Source: Lactobacillus sp. ESL0791
GTDB taxonomy: Bacteria > Bacillota > Bacilli > Lactobacillales > Lactobacillaceae
Assembly: GCF_029433255.1 (NCBI RefSeq)
Contig: NZ_JAQTHU010000001.1
Span: forward strand, 620,001 to 684,000
Direction: 5' to 3'
Length of the DNA stretch: 64,000 nucleotides
A program made the translations under genes and the position numbers. The notes under the pieces are model-generated. The model did no database searches and was not told the DNA's origin. It worked only from the letters and a program-made list of their open reading frames with translations. Positions 1-9,250 of the stretch are shown here, one piece after another. Positions within the stretch are counted from its first letter, which is position 1. Every line of letters begins with the position of its first letter.

Positions 1-29
1 GAAATAAATCTTGGCTAGCCTTTGCTATT

Positions 30-404
30 TTAAATAGATTTTCTTTTATCATTTGCGCTTGGCGGCTTAAGCAAACCTATAAGACCAGCATCCATCATAA
101 TTAATCCAGCACTGATCCGTTGCTCAGTAATCATGGTCAATATTGCTCCGCAAATAAGCGTAATACCAAGGACTTAATCCCATTTTTGCGCTTGCGTCAT
201 CTTTTCTTTAATGACTGCTTTTTCTTTAGCAATTTTTTTATTAAATGAGCAAATAAAAATTAGTAAGCCGAGGACAACAAAAATGCTTAAGGAAATATAA
301 CGAAAGTTTCCTTTTACAGTAAGATAATACACAATGCCGATAATAATTTGCAGTAAGGCAAAGACTTGCAGTGCTTGTTTCTTGGTTAATTTGTTTACAA
401 ACAT
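30..404 (-). pseudogene. Small multi-TM membrane protein interrupted by one in-frame stop
   Basis: Reading starts at an ATG at 404, preceded by AAGGAAGTG, and runs about 76 codons with at least two hydrophobic segments. It then meets TAA at 174-176. The same frame continues without another stop for 47 codons to TAA at 30-32. That downstream part encodes another hydrophobic stretch and a basic C-terminus ending near KPPSANDKRKSI. The simplest reading is one protein of about 123 residues broken by a single nonsense change, possibly CAA to TAA. I do not recognise the family. It is downstream of the ABC/LytTR/DUF3021 operon on the same strand, 151 bases past the DUF3021 stop, and may belong to the same membrane-stress locus. 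A sequencing error at 174-176 cannot be excluded. Confidence 0.6.
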
Positions 405-555
405 AGTTCGCACTTCCTTTAAAAATATGTAGCTAAGTATAATCTTAACCTGATTTTTTACAAGATAATTGTTAGGTTACTATTTGTATAATTAATCTTT
501 AGGGAGCTAAATCTGCCCTATTGCGAATTGTGAAAAATACACTGGTTCTACAAAG

Positions 556-957
556 CTAGTTTTGTTTCTTGTGGTTTCTTTTAGCTAAAGTTTCGTTGAT
601 TTTTTTAACTCGGAGATAACTCATCAGTATCAGGACGATCCAGACAAAAACATAAATAGTAATGAAAATAAGCCAGAAGATAACTGAATGCAGGGCCAGC
701 ACCAGTTTGCCTTCATAAGCGGTGGCGGCAAGGACAATTAATAAAGTAAGGCCAAAGTGTAGTAGCAGCCTAACAATAGGGAAGTTGTCAGTTTGCAGAA
801 TTTCCGACAGCATACCGATTAACGCGCTCATTACAATAACTGTCAGAATATTTTTTTGACTGGGAAAAGTTGCGGGCGTTTTAAACAATAGGAGCATCAA
901 ATATGCAAATGCGCCAAAGCCAATCCCATAAATTGCTTCCGATAATATTCGTTTCAT
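556..957 (-). CDS. DUF3021 family membrane protein
   Basis: This 133-residue protein is almost entirely four hydrophobic segments followed by a basic tail (KRNHKKQN). Size and layout fit DUF3021. Such proteins usually sit beside a LytTR-domain regulator and are thought to act as its membrane partner or inhibitor, as in streptococcal LytTR regulatory systems. Here the LytTR gene is directly upstream, ending 9 bases before this start. The ATG at 957 has an AGGAGG ribosome site. It is the fourth gene of the ATPase-permease-LytTR-DUF3021 operon. The family call rests on hydropathy and context; the partner role is inferred. Confidence 0.75.
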   Translation of the reverse strand: MKRILSEAIYGIGFGAFAYLMLLLFKTPATFPSQKNILTVIVMSALIGMLSEILQTDNFPIVRLLLHFGLTLLIVLAATAYEGKLVLALHSVIFWLIFITIYVFVWIVLILMSYLRVKKINETLAKRNHKKQN

Positions 958-966
958 CTGGGCCTC

Positions 967-1431
967 CTATATTCCTAAAAAATTCATCAAGTCTTTGACG
1001 TATTTGCGGCTGACACTGGTACGAAAATCTCCGGTTAGTTTGGCGGTTAGGTTTCCGGAAAAACTGTCTTCAAGAGCCAGCAAATGATCGACATTAATGA
1101 TTGCATGTTTGGAAATTTGTAAAAATTGTTCTGCGGGTAATTTACGGCCAAAGTTTGCCAATGTGTCTTTAGCATGAAAAATTCCGTTGGTCGTGTAAAT
1201 TAGTAGTGCCGCATTATAAATATCAACGAAAATAATCTCGGCAGTTTTGACCATCAAAATCCGCTCGCTTGTTTTAATAGCAACAATGCTGCTTTGCCTA
1301 CCTTCATTATAATTGTCCAAATAGTGTAAAAGTGCCTCAACCTCCGGGCTTTTTTCGGCAGCCTTGATAACTATAGTTGGTTCATGAGCATCAACTTTTG
1401 CATCTTTTTCAAAACTTACATGCACTTTCAT
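967..1431 (-). CDS. LytTR-domain transcriptional regulator
   Basis: About 154 residues. The C-terminal half (roughly residues 50-150) has the LytTR DNA-binding pattern: an IVAIKTSERILMVKTAEI strand region, then FLQISKHAIINVDHL and a terminal SRKYVKDLMNFLGI. There is no receiver domain, so it is the short stand-alone LytTR type normally paired with a membrane protein, here DUF3021. Such proteins bind pairs of direct repeats about 21 bases apart; three such repeats lie upstream of the operon at 3201-3251. The start is uncertain. An AGGAG at 1434-1438 sits 2 bases from the ATG at 1431 and 8 bases from a GTG at 1425, so the GTG may be the real start. The gene begins just after the permease stop. 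Confidence 0.8.
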   Translation of the reverse strand: MKVHVSFEKDAKVDAHEPTIVIKAAEKSPEVEALLHYLDNYNEGRQSSIVAIKTSERILMVKTAEIIFVDIYNAALLIYTTNGIFHAKDTLANFGRKLPAEQFLQISKHAIINVDHLLALEDSFSGNLTAKLTGDFRTSVSRKYVKDLMNFLGI

Positions 1432-1436
1432 CACTC

Positions 1437-2264
1437 CTATGCTTTTACTTTTTGCAATAAGTAGTCAACTAGTAGTGCGGCAAACAAAATGCTTATGACA
1501 ACCAAAAATGTTTGCTGCAGCGTTAATAGATGGTTCCATTTTAACCGGATTCCCATTATTTTGGCAAATTCAGCCCGCATGGGTTGAGCAACGGAATTGC
1601 CGACTAAAAGTTGGCGGTAAATAGATGCAACATAGGTTCCAGGTGTTAACTTCATTAACAGCTGCGCAAATTTTGGCAGGCTGCCTAGTGGCAGGTATGC
1701 ACCCACGAGGAACCCGGATGCCGTGCCGATAATCGTGCTGAATTGTCCTAAAGTTGCATTGGTCTTAATAAAGTAAAGAAGAAGATCGTTTAGAAGTACA
1801 GCCAAAATTGAGCTTAGAATAATTATCAGGCAAATTTGCAATAAATTATGCCAAGGGAAATTCAGATTATCAGTAAGATGGAAGTAAACCACCATGCTGA
1901 TTAGCAGAACTAATTGTAGGATAATACCGATGATTGTGCTGCTGATTAAATAGCTGAGGTGAATTTGCCAATTTGAGCGCTTAGTCAAAGTCAAATCGGC
2001 CAAGACATTGGTTTCGCGGTCACTGACGAGCACGGCCAAACCACTCAGCGTGGTTGTGATACTGGTAACTGCCAGCGTGCCGCCGATTTGCCAACGATCT
2101 AGCAGTTGTTTGGAATTTGGTAGCTGCTGCCAGCTGGTTTGAAAAGTCTTTTTTAAAAAGACTACGTACAAAACAAAGGTAATCAGTGCACCTAGTAAAG
2201 AGAAGAAAACACGCGCATGATTTCTAAAGTATAGTAGTAAATTTCTTTTACATAAGTAAAACAT
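1437..2264 (-). CDS. ABC-2 type transporter permease
   Basis: 275 residues with about six hydrophobic segments and an N-terminal cytoplasmic stretch (CKRNLLLYFRNHAR), typical of ABC-2 export permeases. It includes the conserved membrane region around GFLVGAYLPLGSLPKF. It pairs with the ATPase encoded just upstream. The ATPase stop and this start overlap as TAATG at 2262-2266, and the GGGAGATG inside the ATPase end serves as ribosome site, so the two are translationally coupled. A longer frame from 2279 exists, but that start lies inside the ribosome site. The substrate is unknown. Linkage to LytTR/DUF3021 suggests export or resistance controlled by that regulator. Confidence 0.8.
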   Translation of the reverse strand: MFYLCKRNLLLYFRNHARVFFSLLGALITFVLYVVFLKKTFQTSWQQLPNSKQLLDRWQIGGTLAVTSITTTLSGLAVLVSDRETNVLADLTLTKRSNWQIHLSYLISSTIIGIILQLVLLISMVVYFHLTDNLNFPWHNLLQICLIIILSSILAVLLNDLLLYFIKTNATLGQFSTIIGTASGFLVGAYLPLGSLPKFAQLLMKLTPGTYVASIYRQLLVGNSVAQPMRAEFAKIMGIRLKWNHLLTLQQTFLVVISILFAALLVDYLLQKVKA

Positions 2265-3127
2265 TATTTCATCTCCCAACCAGTAATATTCATAAAGGCG
2301 GTTTCCAGACTTCCCGGTGAATAGGAAAAATCACTTAGATTTTCGTTCACAAGCAGCAAAATATTTACTGCCGCAGCTGCACTTTTAGGTGTAAGCACAA
2401 GTGCAGCTTTTTCTTTTTTAAAGGAAATTTGCCTTTCATTAAGAGTTGCTTCTAATTTGGCAAAATTTCCGCTTAAGCGCAGTTCATTTTGCGCATTTGC
2501 AGCAACTATTTCTTTGGTTGTGCCGCTGGCAACGATTTTGCCTGAATTTAAAATGTAGGTAAAATCGGCTCGACTGGCTTCTTCAAGGTAGTGGGTCGTC
2601 AGCAAAATTGTTAGGTTTTCTTTTTCCTGTAATTGCAGCAGTAGTTTCCAAATGGCAGTGCGGGTCTGGACATCAAGACCGGTTGTGGGTTCATCCAAGA
2701 ATAAAATATCAGGTTTGTTCAGCAAGGCACGGGCAATGTCGACGCGCCGCTTTTGGCCGCCGGATAAACGGCCATAACGCTGGTTAATAAATTTTTCAAG
2801 TCCTAGTTGTGTACCTAAAAGGCTAATGAGTTTTGGGTCAAATTTAGGATACTGGTGTGCGCGGATGAGCAAATTTTCCTTAACCGTTAATTCGTTATCG
2901 AGCACGCTATTTTGAAAGACCACACCAATTTTAGTGTATGGCTGCAAATTAATTGTGCCGCTGCTGGGAGTACTGATGCCGACCAGCATATTGATGAGGG
3001 AGGACTTGCCGGCACCATTTGTGCCCAGCAAGGTTGTGAAACTGCCCTGCCTGATTTGCAGATTGACTCCATTCACGACAGTTTTATCGTGGTATTTTTT
3101 AGTTAAATTTTTTGTTTGCAATAACAT
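2264..3127 (-). CDS. ABC transporter ATP-binding protein (drug/peptide export type)
   Basis: 287 residues, a complete nucleotide-binding subunit. Walker A is GTNGAGKSS near residue 37, the Q-loop is VFQNS, the signature is LSGGQKRRVDIARAL, and Walker B is ILFLDEPTTGLD, followed by the switch histidine in TTHYLEEA. The extended C-terminal 80 residues resemble the regulatory tail of DrrA/CcmA-type exporters. It is first in the minus-strand operon with the permease, LytTR and DUF3021 genes. The ATG at 3127 is preceded by AGGAAGAGG. It probably energises export of an unidentified compound. Confidence 0.85.
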   Translation of the reverse strand: MLLQTKNLTKKYHDKTVVNGVNLQIRQGSFTTLLGTNGAGKSSLINMLVGISTPSSGTINLQPYTKIGVVFQNSVLDNELTVKENLLIRAHQYPKFDPKLISLLGTQLGLEKFINQRYGRLSGGQKRRVDIARALLNKPDILFLDEPTTGLDVQTRTAIWKLLLQLQEKENLTILLTTHYLEEASRADFTYILNSGKIVASGTTKEIVAANAQNELRLSGNFAKLEATLNERQISFKKEKAALVLTPKSAAAAVNILLLVNENLSDFSYSPGSLETAFMNITGWEMK

Positions 3128-3200
3128 TATTGAACCTCTTCCTTAAGTGCTGGTTTTAGATTAACAATTTTGCGCAAACTAAGAAATAAAATGCCGACAA

Positions 3201-3251
3201 ATGGTTGAAATGGGTAGATAAGTGGTTAAATTTAGCAGTTGAGTGGTTTTT
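3201..3251. promoter_or_regulatory. Three direct repeats at 21-base period, candidate LytTR binding sites
   Basis: The core TGGTT occurs at 3202, 3223 and 3244, exactly 21 bases apart, inside longer similar blocks (A-A/G-TGGTT-N-A/T-A/T). A further related CAGTT lies at 3236. LytTR regulators such as AgrA and ComE bind pairs of imperfect direct repeats about two helical turns apart. The repeats lie 75-125 bases upstream of the LytTR-containing operon and also upstream of the rex promoter, so they could act on either. The operon link is inferred. Confidence 0.5.
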
Positions 3252-3305
3252 GACTTAAAAAGGTCTATAAAAATGATAAAATCGGGTAGTTTGTGAAAAA
3301 AATAC

Positions 3306-3335
3306 TTGCAAAAGTTCCAACATTACAGGTAAGAT
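3306..3335 (+). promoter_or_regulatory. Likely rex promoter
   Basis: TTGCAA at 3306-3311 and TAAGAT at 3330-3335 are separated by 18 bases and lie about 60 bases upstream of the rex start. TTGTGAA at 3291 and TTCACAA at 3357 match Rex operator half-sites, but they are too far apart to form one classical operator. Confidence 0.45.
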
Positions 3336-3392
3336 AGTATTAATCGACGATTCCAATTCACAAGTAAAAAATATATGGAGGCTTCTGTAAAA

Positions 3393-4034
3393 ATGGAAAA
3401 AATAAAAATCCCTACGGCAACGGCAAAAAGACTGCCGCTATATTACCGCTATCTCGTTATCTTGAATGATGCAGGTAAAGAAAAGGTATCTTCAACTGAA
3501 TTGTCTGAAGCGGTTCAGGTTGATAGTGCATCAATTCGGCGCGACTTTTCTTATTTTGGTGCTTTGGGGAAACGCGGATATGGTTATGATGTAAAAAATT
3601 TGTTAGCCTTCTTTAAAAAGATTTTGAATCAGGATACTTTAACAAATGTTGCACTGATTGGTGTCGGCAACTTGGGTCATGCTTTGCTGAATTATAATTT
3701 TAAGCGCACTAACAATATCCGCATTTCTTGCGCCTTTGATATTAACAAAGCAATTACCGGAAAAATATTGTGCGGTGTGCCGGTTTATGATATGAGTGAA
3801 CTAAAAAAGCAAATTACTGACCAGCAGATTGAAATCGCGATTTTGACGGTTCCATCAGATACGGCACAAAAAACGGCCAATGAAATGATTAATGATGGGG
3901 TGAAGGGGATTATGAATTTCACACCAATCCGCTTGTCAACACCGGCCGGCATCCGCGTGCAGAATGTTGATTTGGCAACAGAACTGCAAACCCTAATTTA
4001 TTTCCTGGATTCAGAAAAAGAAAATAATAAGTAA
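3393..4034 (+). CDS. rex: Redox-sensing transcriptional repressor Rex
   Basis: 213 residues with the Rex architecture. An N-terminal winged helix (about 1-80, with [12 protein letters not shown] and [14 protein letters not shown]) is followed by a Rossmann NAD(H)-binding domain with [12 protein letters not shown]. Rex senses the NADH/NAD+ ratio and represses fermentation and overflow genes when NADH is low. The ATG at 3393 is chosen because GGAGG at 3376-3380 lies upstream; the earlier in-frame ATG at 3375 overlaps that site. It is monocistronic, with a hairpin terminator directly after it. The family match is strong and full length. Confidence 0.95.
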   Translation: MEKIKIPTATAKRLPLYYRYLVILNDAGKEKVSSTELSEAVQVDSASIRRDFSYFGALGKRGYGYDVKNLLAFFKKILNQDTLTNVALIGVGNLGHALLNYNFKRTNNIRISCAFDINKAITGKILCGVPVYDMSELKKQITDQQIEIAILTVPSDTAQKTANEMINDGVKGIMNFTPIRLSTPAGIRVQNVDLATELQTLIYFLDSEKENNK

Positions 4035-4044
4035 AAAATATGAA

Positions 4045-4074
4045 AGCAGTTTGCATTAGCAGATTGCTTTTTTT
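4045..4074 (+). terminator. Rho-independent terminator after rex
   Basis: A ten-pair stem (AGCAGTTTGC with GCAGATTGCT, including G-U pairs), a four-base loop and a run of seven T. Confidence 0.75.
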
Positions 4075-4153
4075 GCAATTCATAATATAATTAAAGTAAC
4101 AAAATATTAAAATCATTATTCTTAATTATAATGAAAGACAAGTGGTGAATGAG

Positions 4154-4534
4154 ATGGATAATAGTAAGAAACGCCGAATTTTAGAGAATATTTTTTGGTT
4201 TGGACTGGTATTTTTAGCCATTATTTTTTGGCAGAAAAATGACTGGAGCAATTTGTATTTGATCTGGTCAGTTCTAAACTTTATCTTATCGTTAACGGAA
4301 CTTGTTTTGTTTCCGGTGGTGCGGGATTCCCTGCCTCAGCAGTTAATCAATGACCTTGGCAGTTGTTTTGCAATGCAATTTGTGCCGCTATTAGGCACTT
4401 TCCTGCCAATGGATACGGGCAGGCATCTGCAGGAATTCTATATTATTCTTAGTATTATGCTAATAAATATGGTAATTATTACTGTTGGTGATCTTGTTCA
4501 GGATCGAAAAATGACGAAGGAAATGTCAAAGTAA
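4154..4534 (+). CDS. Small membrane protein, four predicted TM segments
   Basis: About 126 residues. It begins with a charged MDNSKKRRILEN, followed by four hydrophobic segments and a basic tail (QDRKMTKEMSK). I do not recognise a family. The ATG at 4154 is chosen over the GTG at 4142 because a GGTG-rich ribosome site lies just before it. It stands alone between rex and a secreted protein gene. Composition resembles its neighbours, so nothing suggests transfer. Confidence 0.65.
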   Translation: MDNSKKRRILENIFWFGLVFLAIIFWQKNDWSNLYLIWSVLNFILSLTELVLFPVVRDSLPQQLINDLGSCFAMQFVPLLGTFLPMDTGRHLQEFYIILSIMLINMVIITVGDLVQDRKMTKEMSK

Positions 4535-4621
4535 TTTAATGGTAAAAGTGTTAATCATAAAATTTAAGAAAGCGATCTTTAGGTATATAATAAATCTAAA
4601 TATTTTAAGAGGAGAAAAATC

Positions 4622-5404
4622 ATGAATTTAAAAAAGACACTTGTTAGTTTAGTTGCTGCAGTAGGGATGCTTTCTTGTGGTTTAATGCAACCGCAAAAAG
4701 CTGCCGCAGCGATGAATAAGAATCAAGTTATTAATATTGTTAAAAAAGATGCCAGCAAAGTAACTAGCGGGAAATTAAATGCTGATATGAACTTTAAAGT
4801 TGCGAAGCAACCAACCACAATCAAAGCAGATGGCGATTTTGGCGGGAATCCGCTAGTCAGTCATATTAATTATTCTATTAATACTGACGGCAAGACCCAG
4901 AATAATGAAATGTGGATTGATACAAAGAACAAAGTTACTTACACTAAGCATGATGATGCATGGGTTAAAAGTGCTACGTCTAATGATGCAATGCTTGATT
5001 CTGTGACTAATTCGGCTCTGTCCAAGAAAAATAGCAGTTTCTATAAGCAACTGGCTAAAAAGGGTAAATTGACGCGGGATGGTGATTCTTACGTACTGAC
5101 TGCTACGATTAACCAAAAGAAGCAGCTCAAGAAACTATTTGCTTCGATGGCAAAACAATATTTGAATCAAGGGCAGTATCAGCAGCTTGAGAAACATTTT
5201 AGTTTTGGCCTTTATCATATTAAGGTAACGGTTACCGGCGAAAAATTAACGTCTTACCAAGTTAAGTTCTCAGCTAAATACGGCAAAACATATTCTTTGG
5301 CTGCTACAGTTGCAGTTTCCGATTTTGGTAAAAATAATCAATTGGCAATTCCGGCAAATGTTCTTGCTGCCGCTCAATTACCAGCTGCTGTTCCATATAA
5401 ATAA
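4622..5404 (+). CDS. Secreted protein with N-terminal signal peptide
   Basis: 260 residues. The N-terminus (MNLKKTLVSLVAAVGMLSCG) is a signal peptide with a likely cleavage after the KAAAA at about residue 30. The SCG inside it is a poor lipobox because position -3 is Met, so lipidation is doubtful. The mature part is alternating polar beta-strand-like sequence (MNFKVAKQPTTIKADGDFGG, NNEMWIDTKNKVTYTKHDD). This resembles LolA/LppX-like or DUF6612-type extracellular proteins, a weak family guess. AGGAG precedes the ATG. It ends just upstream of the first CIRCE hairpin, which may serve as its terminator. Function unknown. Confidence 0.7.
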   Translation: MNLKKTLVSLVAAVGMLSCGLMQPQKAAAAMNKNQVINIVKKDASKVTSGKLNADMNFKVAKQPTTIKADGDFGGNPLVSHINYSINTDGKTQNNEMWIDTKNKVTYTKHDDAWVKSATSNDAMLDSVTNSALSKKNSSFYKQLAKKGKLTRDGDSYVLTATINQKKQLKKLFASMAKQYLNQGQYQQLEKHFSFGLYHIKVTVTGEKLTSYQVKFSAKYGKTYSLAATVAVSDFGKNNQLAIPANVLAAAQLPAAVPYK

Positions 5405-5442
5405 TTGACAAAAAGCTTGATAAAGCGACAATAAGAGCGAAG

Positions 5443-5469
5443 TTAGCACTTGAAACAAAAAAGTGCTAA
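5443..5469 (+). promoter_or_regulatory. CIRCE operator 1 (HrcA site), also terminator-like
   Basis: TTAGCACTT, nine bases, AAGTGCTAA: a perfect 9-base inverted repeat matching the CIRCE element bound by the heat-shock repressor HrcA. It is followed by CTTTTTTCTTG, so on RNA it can also act as a terminator for the secreted protein gene upstream. Confidence 0.9.
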
Positions 5470-5477
5470 CTTTTTTC

Positions 5478-5506
5478 TTGCTTTTTTTTCTAAAAGAGGT
5501 TATTAT
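5478..5506 (+). promoter_or_regulatory. groESL promoter
   Basis: TTGCTT at 5478-5483 and TATTAT at 5501-5506, spaced 17 bases, sit between the two CIRCE elements. HrcA bound at either side would block it. Confidence 0.6.
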
Positions 5507-5518
5507 CATAGATGTAAG

Positions 5519-5545
5519 TTAGCACTTAGCTAATAAGAGTGCTAA
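5519..5545 (+). promoter_or_regulatory. CIRCE operator 2 (HrcA site)
   Basis: TTAGCACTT, nine bases, GAGTGCTAA, located between the groESL promoter and the groES ribosome site. One mismatch separates the arms. Confidence 0.93.
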
Positions 5546-5584
5546 TCATCAAAAAGAGATTTAAATGATATAGGAGGGACAAAC

Positions 5585-5869
5585 GTGTTACAACCAATTG
5601 GTGATCGCGTGATCGTAAAAGTTAAAGAAGAAGAAGAAAAAACTGTAGGTGGAATTGTTCTCGCTTCTAATGCTAAACAAAAACCAACTGAAGGCGAAGT
5701 CGTTGCTGTTGGTGAAGGTGCTCATAACAGTGTTGGGGATCTAATCCCGTTAACTGTTAAGAAAGGCGACGTTGTTTTATACGATAAGTATTCTGGCACA
5801 GATGTTAAATACGATGGTGAAAAATACTTAGTTCTTCATGAAAAAGATATTTTAGCAATTGTTAAATAA
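5585..5869 (+). CDS. groES: Co-chaperonin GroES
   Basis: 94 residues, the usual GroES length. It starts at a GTG at 5585 behind AGGAGGG and opens with the canonical [11 protein letters not shown]. The mobile-loop region is [20 protein letters not shown], and the protein ends EKDILAIVK. It forms the heptameric lid of the GroEL folding chamber. It is cotranscribed with groEL, 19 bases downstream, and controlled by two CIRCE operators, so HrcA heat-shock control is expected. Confidence 0.98.
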   Translation: MLQPIGDRVIVKVKEEEEKTVGGIVLASNAKQKPTEGEVVAVGEGAHNSVGDLIPLTVKKGDVVLYDKYSGTDVKYDGEKYLVLHEKDILAIVK

Positions 5870-5885
5870 GTAAGGAAGAATATAA

Positions 5886-7520
<1,635 letters not shown>

Positions 7521-7544
7521 TTTAGTTAGCTATTAAAAATTTTA

Positions 7545-7578
7545 AAGAATCGTTCTTACTAGGGACGATTCTTTTTTT
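7545..7578 (+). terminator. Terminator after groEL
   Basis: AAGAATCGT pairs with ACGATTCTT, followed by a T run. Confidence 0.85.
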
Positions 7579-7701
7579 GTTATATAAAAAATCTAAAATT
7601 AATTTAGTTTTTAAATATGTCTTTCATTAATAAATCTTTATGATATAGTTAAATATAAATAATTAAATCCTTATAATAATTTGAAGACAGAGGCGACAGA
7701 A

Positions 7702-7860
7702 ATGACTGTTGGTGAATTACTAAGGGAATATCGGTCTAATCAGTCCAAAAACTTAAAAACATGGGTGGGCAATATCATAAGCCCATCTTATTACAGTAAA
7801 AGTGATTTGCTAAATGAAGAGTTTTTGCTAGCTGATAGAGAGGAAAAGCAGTGTACCTAA
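7702..7860 (+). CDS. 52-residue mini-protein, Rgg/XRE N-terminus-like
   Basis: A short frame, ATG at 7702 to TAA at 7858-7860. It opens MTVGELLREYRSNQSKNLKT and continues WVGNIISPSYYSK, which strongly resembles the first helices of Rgg-type helix-turn-helix regulators. It then switches to an unrelated acidic tail ending EEKQCT. The recognition helix and the whole peptide-sensing C-terminal domain of Rgg are missing. It overlaps the start of the first membrane gene of the ABC operon (GTG at 7851) by ten bases, so translation could be coupled. It may be a relic of a lost Rgg regulator or a functional leader ORF. The upstream AGAGGCG is only a moderate ribosome site. Confidence 0.5.
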   Translation: MTVGELLREYRSNQSKNLKTWVGNIISPSYYSKSDLLNEEFLLADREEKQCT

Positions 7861-8531
7861 ATTTTTTAAAGCAGCAAAAACTATTGAATCGCGCATACTT
7901 AAAAAATTATCTTTTATGTGGGCTGATTACATTCCTAATTGCTGCTACGACGTATCCTGATCTTCAGTTAAATGGTCATACGGATTATAGCTTACTGAAT
8001 GCAGTTTTACCGCGTTTTACAATTTGCTTAGCACTTGTGCCGACCTTGCTGATTACGATTTTAGCAACGCTTGATTTTCGGGTCAATGATGTTTTGCGCT
8101 GCCAAACGCGGAAAGTGTTGGTATGGGAGATTGTTTATCGGGCTGCAGCAGCTTGTGTGCTGATGTGTATAATTTGGCTAGTTGGCAATGTAGGGGTGAT
8201 TTTAGTAACAAATTCAGTTATATTGCTAAACCATATTTTTAAGTCATTAATTTTACGGCTCCTTTATTTATGGACGTGCTGCTTTGCGTTGGGATTAATT
8301 GCTGCTACTGCTTACGCATTTATAAAGAATAAAATTTTGGCTTTTTTTATTGTTTTTGTCATTAATAGTTTTTCTTTTTCACTTAATAGGGCCAAAAAAA
8401 TTTCACTTTTTTATGATTTTATTGTGCCTGATTTTGAAGCAATTGTTTGGTCAAGATTTCTTGTTTTGCTTGCCATTATTTTTGTGGTGGGGACATTATT
8501 AGCTGTTATTATTGAAAAGAGGGATTTTTGA
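7851..8531 (+). CDS. ABC exporter membrane subunit (six TM)
   Basis: 226 residues with about six hydrophobic segments and short connecting loops. I recognise no named family beyond ABC-2-like permeases. The GTG start at 7851 follows AGAGGAAA and overlaps the mini-ORF. The stop overlaps the next ATG (TGATG at 8529-8533). The order membrane-membrane-ATPase-anchored protein-membrane over 7851-11194 is typical of lactobacillar bacteriocin-type or peptide export/immunity ABC loci, but no bacteriocin structural gene is visible. The substrate is unknown. Confidence 0.7.
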   Translation: MYLNFLKQQKLLNRAYLKNYLLCGLITFLIAATTYPDLQLNGHTDYSLLNAVLPRFTICLALVPTLLITILATLDFRVNDVLRCQTRKVLVWEIVYRAAAACVLMCIIWLVGNVGVILVTNSVILLNHIFKSLILRLLYLWTCCFALGLIAATAYAFIKNKILAFFIVFVINSFSFSLNRAKKISLFYDFIVPDFEAIVWSRFLVLLAIIFVVGTLLAVIIEKRDF

Positions 8532-9250
8532 TGGGCCGTTTATTTTGGAATCAGTTGCTGTATTTATGGCAAATAATTCGGACACGGTTAATCATGTGGC
8601 TAATTCTTATTTGCTTAGCAATTGGTGTTGTTAGTGCGCAGCTTGTTGGTAATCCGTACACAAGTGGTTTTACTTTATTTTTTCAAGGGGTTACATTTCA
8701 AGAAATTCACTTTCCGGCTTTCTGGTTTAGTTATTTTGCTGTTCCGCTGCTAATTTTATTGAATGGTCTGCGGCAGTTATGGGAAACGCGGACGATGCAT
8801 TTACGTGGATTGCAATTTGCTCCGTATAAATTTGCACTAATAAATTTAGTTTTGCTTGTCCTGCTCACGCTTTTTTATGTCGGTATAACTATATTTACGC
8901 TGGCTGTGTGCACCTCTTTATTTAAATTGCCTGGCTTGCAAATAGGTCAATTAAAAAATAGTCAGGCAATATTGTCTTTATCTGTAATTAATTGTCTTGG
9001 AATTTATTTTTTATTGCTTTTGCAGATATTGTTTAGCAATTTGCATCCCGCGATAGGAGTGATTGTACCGTTCAGTATGTTAATTATGACACCATATACT
9101 GCATGGCATAATAATCCGCTAAACGCGCTGATGCTTGCACGGGTGAGCCGCGGCAATATTTTACTACTGATTCTTGCGACATTGATTACTGCAATTATTT
9201 ATTTGATTACTGATTATTTTGTTGATTTAAATTTAGGAGAAGTCAGATGA
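8531..9250 (+). CDS. ABC exporter membrane subunit
   Basis: 239 residues, about six hydrophobic segments. A cytoplasmic-looking loop after the second (NGLRQLWETRTMHLRGLQFA) could couple to the ATPase. The ATG at 8531 overlaps the upstream stop as TGATG; the stop overlaps the next ATG as ATGA. This tight coupling implies a stoichiometric complex with the neighbouring membrane protein and ATPase. ABC-2-like by topology and context only. Confidence 0.7.
   Translation: MGRLFWNQLLYLWQIIRTRLIMWLILICLAIGVVSAQLVGNPYTSGFTLFFQGVTFQEIHFPAFWFSYFAVPLLILLNGLRQLWETRTMHLRGLQFAPYKFALINLVLLVLLTLFYVGITIFTLAVCTSLFKLPGLQIGQLKNSQAILSLSVINCLGIYFLLLLQILFSNLHPAIGVIVPFSMLIMTPYTAWHNNPLNALMLARVSRGNILLLILATLITAIIYLITDYFVDLNLGEVR

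Noticed and set aside
2887..3146. Several open frames opposite the ABC ATPase gene
   Set aside because: They are shadows of the coding sequence with no ribosome sites and no protein-like features.
3291..3363. TTGTGAA and TTCACAA as a Rex operator
   Set aside because: Half-sites are 59 bases apart; a classical Rex operator has about 8 bases or fewer between them. Kept only as a note at the rex promoter.
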